Source: Pterobdella sp. o SKG-2022 (Eukaryota; Annelida; Clitellata; Hirudinida; Piscicolidae). Taken from it: 64,000 nucleotides of DNA. Numbering within the stretch: the stretch's first letter is position 1; every line of letters starts with the position of its first letter. The translations under genes and the position numbers were made by a program. This document shows positions 25,401 to 36,229 of this stretch, piece by piece. The notes under the pieces are model-generated. The model made no database searches and was not told the origin of the DNA. It saw nothing but the letters and a program-made list of their open reading frames with translations. Where the stretch lies: assembly GCA_964035795.1 (NCBI GenBank), contig OZ038321.1:6257696-6321695 (forward strand). The letters run 5' to 3'.

Positions 25401-28400
25401 ATAAAAATGTTTTTTAAACAATCTAACTGTTAACTAAAAGCTTCGTGCTTTTTAATGAAGAAATATGTGGTGTTCAGTAAATATGCATACCATATTCTGT
25501 TACGTCATGTTCACTTGGAATAACATCTTATGAAACTTATCAAAAGAACATCAAAAGCTCTAGTTAGAGGCAAACTAATTATCGACTTACTTACTTACTA
25601 ACTTATTTATTCGCTTACATCATATTGTATAATAAACTCATAAAAAAGACCCACCCAGTGATTGTCTTGCCAGACAGGAGTTCATGGCAAAAGAAAGATA
25701 ACACATTGACCCTTTGAAGAGGTGAGAGTGCTTGGAAAGGGATCTCTGTCAGCCATTCTGCCATCTGTAATGTATAGGGTTAGAGTCAGGTATAGTGCAA
25801 CAGAATTTAATAGATTATCAACATCATCATCTTTTGACGTACGGTTCCATGCTAGCATGAGTTAGAAAAAAACAATTCATTACACTTGAATGCAACACAC
25901 TCAAATAAAATGAAGAAAAAAAGATACAATAAAAGACAATAAAAAATAATAATATAGTAAAATTATTCTTATCATTATAACAATGAACACCGTCTCACTT
26001 CATTAGTCTTGCCACACCTGGCTTTTATATAAATCCTCATGACCTCCGAGACATTGTCCATGTCAATTTCCACGTCGGCCAGTTTCATCCCTGACTGTGT
26101 TACAGCCTACAAGTGTAGTATTTTATGTATAAATTACTCTATTTTTTTGGGCAATTATCTTTTTATTTGATAAATAATTGATGAAGTATTAGAAATTAAT
26201 TATATTATTTTTTAAGTTGCAATTTTGAGCTGTTAAAAGATGTTAAATGAAGATTTCAAAAAAACCCAGATAGGGGTCGACTCACTCAATTACAATTATA
26301 AGTATTTAACCTGTAAAAAATCCCATCACCCATAACAAACAAAAACGAATAATCTCATCTTCCCCCATCACCTCTCTGCTGTTAGGAAACCCGGGATCTT
26401 CAATGCAAAGTTTAACAAAACTGATGATGAAAGCAGCAAAAGAATCAGGAACCTGTGGTCCTATCAAACCCTTCTGTATGTCTTCTATGCTTGGTAGTTG
26501 CTCTTGTTCTGTTGGGTGCCATAGTTTGAAAGTCATGGTTGTACTAGTGTATTAATGATTGTATCATAGAGTTTGAACTATTTCAATGATATTAGTTAAT
26601 AGTTTGAACTATTGTAATGATGATGATATGATAGAGAACGTTATAAGCATATGGCTATAAAGTTTTGAAATGATATTTTTCAATAAAGATCATTAACCCA
26701 AATTTAATTTCATTAATATTATACTATTATATCAGTGTTTACATAGTAAACAAAGAATTAAGTAGGTCGACCATCAGGTATCCCAAAGAAGTTTACTAAA
26801 AAAAAATTAAAATAAAGAAGCTAAAAATAATTTTTTCAATCAATAGCATCATCAGTATATTGACCCATTAACATGAAAGACGCCATTTTTATTTCTCAAG
26901 CCTTATTATATAGTATTCCAGGCAAAATTTTTCCCTTTGATGAGAAAAGATGGGCTATAGAATGAAGGATGATGATGATGATAAGAATGATGGTGAGGAT
27001 AGTGATGAAGATGATAATGTGAATAATGATGAAGAGGATGATGATAAATAGTATGATGATGATGATAAAGAGGGCGATGATGATGATGATGATGATAGAA
27101 CACTTTCAACATATTTATTAAGATGTATTGAAACTTCATAACTTGAACCCACATTACCAAAAGAATCTAACATACAAGAAAGTAAACGCAAGCACAAAAA
27201 AAAAATTTAAAAAAAATATTCCTCCTTCCTTCAAACCCAGTCTAAGGCAGGCATAGAAGTTATGCACAAACTCCAGTAGCATGAGAGAATCAGCAAACAC
27301 TTTGTCTTGCAGACCAGTGCTCAAACGATGCAGGCATGTGAGAGGCTGGTAAGGTATTGGATTGTATGTTGAAAGTGTTATGTATGAGAAGAGATGTGTG
27401 TGAAAATGCGTGTTGGTGGAAAGTTAGGAACTAATATTATTATTGGTAGTAGTAGTAGTAGGAGTATTAGTATTAGAAATACTCGAGCAGCAATAGAAGT
27501 AGTAGTATTAGCAGCAGCAGTATTAAAAAAATAATAGTTTTAGTAGTGATATGGTTATAAAGAACATAAGACATTGAACGATAATGATGAGAATAATAAT
27601 AACGATCCACGATAAAATGTAACAAAGTAAATACAAAAATCTAGCTAATTATAAAAAAATATAAATCTTGAAAAAATGTTCAATACATTTTCTAACGATA
27701 ATTACATTAAAGAATTTGATAACAACTGATGAATCTCATGATGAAATCGTTCTTAACATATAAAAAGCTGGAGATCTGTTCGAAATATCATTTGAAAGCG
27801 CCCAAAGCGTGGTAATGTATATGGCTTGTTACAAAAATCCTCTTAGTTTGAAAATTTTTCTTGGTTTATCACTAGTATCATCGCCATCATCATCAGTATC
27901 ATCATCTCTAACTTTAACATCCCAATCTTTGTCATCATCATCATTTTTTTCCTTATATCATCATCATCATCAATATCATTATTTTCACAATCGGTCGTCA
28001 TTCTCACAATGCTTATCATCATCATTCTTCTATTATAACCAGCATATTTAACTTCCTCATCGATTCACTGACTTTTTCATGACCTTATTCTGATATCGTC
28101 TTCAGTATTTTACAATTCTATATATAGAATTATGCTAATATTGTTTATATTATCAAGATTGATTACACTAAAATTCAGGAATCTCAGTTTTTCTTCTTGA
28201 TGCTACATAAATGGACACTATCATTCAAAACCTTCTTCACCTCACTAAAAGCAGACTACAATTATGAATGCAATTACAGCGACACAGATTTCAAAAGTTT
28301 ATAATACTTAATCATAACATTAACAGAAATCAATGAATGAAAAGCATTATATTCTCAACTACCTCTTCCATCTCCAACGTCATGTCTTCCACAGGTTTCT

Positions 28401-29356
28401 TCATCATTCTCATCTTCATCGCCTCTTGTCTCCGATACTCCTTGTGTACCATTATTATTATTATTATTATTTTATTACTATTATTGTCATTTTTATTATT
28501 ATTATTATTTGTTTAACAGTTTTTGTCTCATAGCAAGAGGTTAGACATTATTTGTATGTGGGCTTAGGATAAAAATAGCTAAATAATATTTTATTTTATT
28601 TTGAATAGTTATCATTTGATATAGCGACAGAGAAAGCAAAAATTAGTCACTGAGAATATTCTATAAAAAATAGATAAAAGAATCGTTAATGATGTGTACA
28701 ATAGAAAAACACAGTTTTTGAATCTCATTTATAATCGTTAGATAATTAATTCCATCATTTGCTGTTATATAAATTGATATTATTTTTATAGCATTTTTTT
28801 ATTTTTCCATTATTATTATTATCATTATTATTCCAGCATTATTATTTCAACAAAACCTGTCTTTTTTCTTTTCCAACTCTTTTGAAGTTCCTTCTTTCTT
28901 CTCTCATCTTTTCCCTCTCCTATGAATTTGAAATTTTCATGGAAAAATACTTAATTAATGAAAACTTGGTAAATTACCAATTTATTATTAAATTGTTATT
29001 TATAACTATTTTTTAAAATGAGTTTTTGAAATTAAATTATGAGAAATTCTATAATAAAGCTATTCTAAAAATTCTAAAAATAGCATTCTATAATTAACAG
29101 GTCTTAAAAATTAGTTTCTATAAATAACCAATTGTAAAAAAGAAATTTCTATAAATAAACTTGTGCAAAATTGAAACCTCGTCTTTCCTCCGAGCATCAA
29201 TGGCCTTCACCAACAACAGGTAATGTCTTCTGCGTTCTCTTTCCTGCAGATGACAAAAATAATAACAATAATAATAATCATTATGTAGTAAACGATAATA
29301 ATAAGGATTATTATGACTATTATAGTTTTTAGAATTGTTTAGTAGTAGTAATATTA

Positions 29357-29391
<35 letters not shown>

Positions 29392-32300
29392 GGTAGTAGT
29401 AGTGGTAGTAGTAGTATTGGTAGTGGTAGTAGTAACAGTATAGTTTTGATGGATATTATTCAAATTAGGAGGCCCAACCACAACAAGCCAATCAAAACCC
29501 ACCAGACTGAGTTGCAGTGGCGTTTTCTGCTCAGTGCTCTTGTTCTTGTGTTGGTTGGCGAAGGCGTTTTGAAAGAGAAACGAGTAGTAAGATAGTTCTC
29601 TTGAACCGAACATATCCGATCTTGTCTGAGGGTTTTAAAAACCAAAGTTGGTTTTTTGTTTCAATTACCATTTAGTGATGTTTTCCAATTATTCAAAGAA
29701 ATCATGAAAAATTGATATTCAAATAATGCAAAAAATTGAATTTAAACGCATCCTGAGAAATTAATGAAAAACGGCTTGAAACAAGTGATATACAACCTTG
29801 TCATAATCATTCCGTCCATGAGCCCAGTCTATCTTTCCGTTTTCATCCCTGCCCAGATCATAATCTTCTAGAAAATTAAATGCATCATCTTTTATTATTT
29901 TTTCAATATTTTTATACCTTCAAAAACAAGTTTTGTATTATTAAAGAAGGCATTCTAAAGACCAACAGTTAATAGGTCTTACATACACATAGAAACATTT
30001 TGGTGCAAAGACTATCCTCATTATCTTTTACCTCCCCTTTCCATCATTGTTATTCAGTATTTTTCATTTTTCTACTCAAACAATAAATTAGTTTCTTTCC
30101 ATCATCAAATCATATTTAAACGAGCTCACTTTATTCCGTAATACATTTGTTATTTGTTTCTTTGAAAATATAAATTCAAAATTCTGAACGCTTATGACCC
30201 ATGGTTTTTTGTGAAAACGCGCTATACAAAATCGAAAAAAAAAGAAAATATAACTATAAAAAAAATTATTTCTTTTAGCGTCCAAAGCAGTTTTTAAAGG
30301 ACAAAGATTTTTGGAGCTTTAAATATCAGATGTTGAGTGCAAGCGCAACTAAACAACTGCTAAATATTATTGATGGATAGTATGAAAACATCTGACTTTT
30401 GTTGTATTTGCCCTTGAGAGATTCCTTGTTATTGTAGTTCTTAAGTTGGTCTGTGGGTTTTTAGTGTGGTGAAAAGAGGGCCGGTTAATAGGTTTTTTAA
30501 CGTAACATGAGCTGTTTTTTGAGTATAGGAAAAGTGTTGGACAAAAAACAACAGAAATAGTAAAAAAATGCGACTAACAGAAACAAAAATGATAAAATAT
30601 AAAAATCAATGTGAAAAAAGATGAATGGAAATTTAAAAGATAATAATAATAGAATTTTTATTATCATCATCAGAATAACAAAAAAATTTATTTTTGACAC
30701 TAATAGTTTATATTATAAAATACGAAACTTTTCCTTAACATTGCAACATTTTCAAGTGTTAAAAACGTTACATTGTTATCGAAAAGCTTGGTACTTTACA
30801 ATAAAAACTATAAGTGTTCAAAAATCTCTTTATCTTACTTTGGATTAAGGAAAAAATATATTCAAATATAAATATGAACCCAATAGGGAATAAGATGACG
30901 ATATTTTGTTTTGCTCTTCGTTGTTGTAATGGTTGTATTTCTGTTGTTCCTTCCTTACCTTTCTCCTCTCTTCACTGCTGAGTTTAACCTTTTCAAAGAT
31001 TTCTGCCACCCTGTCTTTGCTTATTTCAACGTAGTCAGTATTGTTCTGTTTCAGGGAGTGTATTGGGAATGAAATTTATGTATGGATGAAAAGATTTTTC
31101 GATATTTTTATATTATTTTTATAATTTAAAACATTTATTGAAAAATATGTTAATTTAGGTTTTTATTTATATATTTAAACGTATAATTACTTGGAAAATT
31201 TTATTCAAAATTAAATGTTTTCACAAGTAAACTTAAAATTCACATTAACGCTGTTTCTACTAATGTAATGTAGAGTGGTATTTATGAAGCGCTTTTCCTT
31301 GTAGTTCAAAGCGCTTGCTACAAATTTATTGTAGCAAAAATACACTGTGGAAAAGGTGGTAATTGTCAGTCCACACGGGATCGAACCCGGTAACTTTAGA
31401 TAAGTAGTTAAATGCTCTACCAGCTGAGCTATACGAGCCGACTAAAAATAATAATAGTAATAAAAATAACAAATAACAACAGTAACGATCTAACCCCATC
31501 ATTTTTTTTCTCATAAAACGTGCCCAGTTTGACATTAGTGTTGAAGGAAAAATGACTTCGATTCAAACTGTCAGGATTCACCAGCACCAGGTACTGCGGT
31601 TTTCAATGATACTCACATATTACTGAGGTTTCAATTAATTTTTGAATGATGGTTTCATATTTTGCATCGTTATCTTGTGTGTTTGGTATGTTATTTAGTT
31701 TTGAGTAGGGTTTTTGTAGGTTACTTTGATGAAACAATACAAAATAATGGATATAATAACGAATATGATAGTAGCAGCATAGACTTCAAATGTTTTCAAG
31801 TCAAAATGTTGAAGAAAAAAGTCAACTGTCTAATCTTGTTGGCTCAATTAGGTTCAAAAAAGCATCACAACAATACAATACAATACAGCAATCGTAACAT
31901 AATAACAGCAAGATTATACTAACAGTATTAGTATATGACAGTTAAAATATTATATGAGTTGTGATACAACAGTTATTAACCTGTTCAAGTTCCCTTCTGT
32001 CAAGCACTTTCATGTTACAGGGGTTGGTGTATTCAACACTGCCTACAATGCCCTTCTCATCCACCAGCTCGATTTTCGTCTCTCGCTTCCAACTGCAAAG
32101 TCAGTTTGGGGTTATTTATTGGCAAAAATTTGAATATTTTTTTATTGTTACTTAAAAGTTGTACCTATAAAAATGTATCAAAAACAGATATAAAGACTAA
32201 TTTCATGATTTTTAACTATGATTTTGTACACGGTATAGAGCGACAAGCTTTCCTTCAAACAATATTTATAATTTCCAAAATGTTATAATCGTTCAAAACC

Positions 32301-35300
32301 TCTTTCACCCATCTATTTACTAACCCTCTTTTCCTTCACCCACCCTATCCTTCTTCCACTCATCCACCTGCCACTTACCCTCTATTTAACGGAATCTTCA
32401 GTAGGCTCATTGTGCTTTCCGACTTGTTTCTCCCGTTTAAATAATCGCCTGAAAAATTTTAATGTAACATATGCAACATTATTTTTAGATTTTAAAAAAT
32501 CACAAATTAATCATAAAAGCAAGTTGCTTGAAATAGGAAATACGGTCTCCAGTCAAATTTTACAATTCACTATTCTATGTAAACCATTAATTTTATTGAA
32601 AATGTTGATATTTATTGAGTGATTGCGAATAAATGACAACTGGATAAAATAACCAACCTCCGCCAGCATTATCATCACTGCAGCAAGACTTTTCTGAGTT
32701 CTTGTCACCTTAGATGAATTACATAATATTTTAAACTATTTTAAAATACAATGATTTTCGATAAAATTTGAATTTCAGACGTTTGTTTTTGGATAAGTAT
32801 AACCTTAATATAATACTTTATGATAGTCACATACGTTTAATTCAAGAAATTAAAAATTTATTTTTAAAATTTTATCAATTATAGTTTAAGTTCATGAAAT
32901 TAAATTTTATAAAAACAATAATAAAATAAAAAATCTCATTTTTATTTTAATTTAACACAATTAAATATGTATTAAAAAATAATGATGTATTAATATGAGG
33001 GTGTATAATCAACATAATATTGAAACAGTATTAATGATAGTTATTAACTCAATTCTGGGGTGTTGAAGAAAGCATTGTAAAATCTTCCTGAAGAAAAATT
33101 TCTTTCTTTGCATTCATCCCCCTTCTCTTCCATCTTTGAACAATTTTTATACTCCTTGGGGATAACATGTCAATTTTTTATTTATAGTTTTTTAATTAAT
33201 GAGAACTAAATTTTGATTAAATTTTTTGTTTACTTGCTACTGGTATATAGTTTATTTAAAAAAGCTTTGTATTTGTAACTTGGTTTAATAAAGTTAGATT
33301 ATATTTTGAAATACTAAATAAAACAATTATGGTTTTGAAACTGCATGATTATAATGATTTTGATGATATATCAATTTTAATCATAATTTCTATAAGCACA
33401 TTATGAATAAATTTTCTTAATATGTGAAAAATAGTATTATCAATAAACATTTTTTTTATTTTCTTGCTTTTTTTCAACCTTTTGTTAATAATTAAAATAT
33501 ATATCAGTGCACGATCATTTTTTATTACTCAGAATAGTTTTTACATTGCTACTAATACAGTGATGTAACTTGAAGAAATGCTAAAATAGAAAATGGCTCA
33601 AGTGGGTTTTACGAATAAACGTCAAAAGAAAATTACAGATAGAAATAAAAAACAAAAATAATCCAATAAATAGTCATAAGAGATGAAAATAGAGGAATTA
33701 CATATTTTTGTTGTGGGTAGGGCATAGAGAAGTTATCAAATTTGTTGTTATTTATTGCATCTGCATTCTTGGCCAAGGAGAAGTTTTCAAAATTTTCGTC
33801 ATTGTTATTTTTTTTATTTTTCAGATTTTGTTTCTCAAGAGGAAGTTTTTGTTCTGCAGTTTCTGAAGGGATTAAATGTGAGATGAATGTAGATCTAAGG
33901 TTTTTTCCTTTTCCATCTCCTTTCCTTTTATTTTTGCGCGCGTTTGATTTTTTATCATCTATATCTAATGGCTTAGTGGCGTTGTAAAAGTTGTTATACA
34001 TTTGCGGGAACATTACAGCGAAGTTCATGGCATCTGGAGATGAAAGCATGTGGTGAGATTGAGCCAAAGCAGACAAAAGATCCGCAGCCTCTGGTTTCGT
34101 TTGTTTGTTGATGTGTTGTTTTGAGTCGTGAGAAAGCTTCGGAAATGTTTCCGAACGTGGTTTTTTAACAGAAAGATCTATGGCCCCGTCTTGGGAATAA
34201 TTTATATTGTCTGAAGCTTTGCGTTTTTCTGGGCATTTTGTTTCTGTGTTGAAGTTGCTGATTTTTTGACAATGACTTAAATAATCAGACATTTTATTCA
34301 TAGATTCGGAACTTGAAAAATTCTGAAATAATATAAATTTAATTCTTAATTTTTGCTTTTTATCAAATTTTCAATTATTAAAAAAACTTGGAAACTCAAG
34401 CTATTTTGTTTAGACTCTATTTTTCACCATCCATTATAAAAAATATAAAAAATATTTTAATTTTCAAAAAATTCTCACTTTAGAATAGGTTTTCAGTTTT
34501 TTATTTTTATCGATGTTATCATGTTTATTTTTAAGTTGACGGTGGTTGTGTATGGTGAGGGTTCTTGCAGAAGTGCCAGGAGTGGGTAGTTGGTTCTTGT
34601 AAGGTGCTGAAGTATTATTTGAAAACTCAGAATCGTATTTATCTTTAGTTCCTTGAAAAAAATCATTGTTCTTATGTGATGGTTTATCTTGCATTTTGTT
34701 GTAGAAGTTACTGAAGGACGAGAGGTAGTCAGAGTACATAGATGGGTTGGCAAATGGCATTGCCCCAAAGCCACCAAAAGGAAGCATGAATGGGTTTGGG
34801 AATAAAGATGAGTCTTTGCTGAATGAATCTGATGGGAATTGCTTTATGGGGGTAGATGATTCGCTGGGGTTTTTAGGGGAGAGGATGGTGCTAGATTCAC
34901 TATCTGTCCTGGTTCTGACAGATCTCGTGCTGTCAGATCGATTCTGAATTGGATCTTTGGAAATTATGGGTGAACTGTTGTTTGATGGGTGCTTTGTGCT
35001 GTTTGATGCACCATCTGGGGTTGAACTGACGGATTTTTGGTGAGAAAAAATTCCTGGACTAGGAGTTGAAGGGATGCGAGATAAAGGTTGAGAGGGGGGA
35101 AATCCTGTCGGGTACATAGAGTTTAACAAAGGATTTCCCCCGTAAAAGCCATTTAGACCTGTTGAAGTATAAACAAAAGCTTTTTAAATAAGAATAAAAA
35201 TAATCATGCACGGAGCATTATTTTGATATTGAACGAAGTGGGTTTCAAAATCATAATTTTTTTATATTTCATTAATAAGAGGTTCGAAAACTAGTTCAGT

Positions 35301-36189
35301 ATAAATTCAGCAATAAACGTATACAATTAGCTGAACAATTTATTTAAGAACAGTCTTTCAAGGCGTTTGAACGACTAATAAAGAACATGAATAGCTTATA
35401 AAAACACTCCACATTCTTCCCTAGTTATTTGTAGCATCAATTATCGTTTGCATATTGAAAAAACTCAAATTCTACCGGTATAGTGGCAGTAAACTAATAT
35501 AAAACATTTCAATCTATCTATTCTTCAACCATTGTCGTTCTGATCATAATCTTACTCAAACACTATACTATATAATTCATTTATAATAATCATCATAGAA
35601 GTTTACATACCCATGTAAACGTTGGACATATCTTCAACCATCTTTTTGGCCTGTTCTGACGTCATTTTCCACCAATCCGCATTATCCCTTCCTTTCAAAA
35701 GTCGAATAATCATTGTTACTATAATTTTTATTTTATCATTGCCAACTTGAGATTCGTCCTTATAATCAAATCTAAGACTTTCTTCTCCAACATTAGTGAT
35801 TTTAGAACCAAAAACGCCTATAAATTCCTTATTTCTGAACCAACTCTCATGTGTAACAATGTAACCTATCACTGAAAAACAGATGACAGTGTGTTACGTA
35901 ATAGGTTATTATATCTACTCCATTGCAATATTTTTGCAAAATCTCGTGAGAACCACTTGAGATACCTCGATTTTAAAACATACATTATCAACAGTATGAT
36001 TCTAGTTGATAGACTGACTTGGTGAAATATCACTCCAACAAAACTCCCATGCTTTTATATTATTTAGAATATTTTTATTTATATTGTTACTTAAAATAAT
36101 TGATATTACTAGGGCGCACATAGCTAAAATCGATTTATTATTACTTCGAGTATGGATTTGAATTTCATCTGAAAGATACTGGGTTACAA

Positions 36190-36229
<40 letters not shown>

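Noticed and set aside
30088..30285. Minus-strand 65-codon open frame in the BAZ2 linker intron
   Set aside because: No acceptor or donor in the required phases, and composition like the intron.
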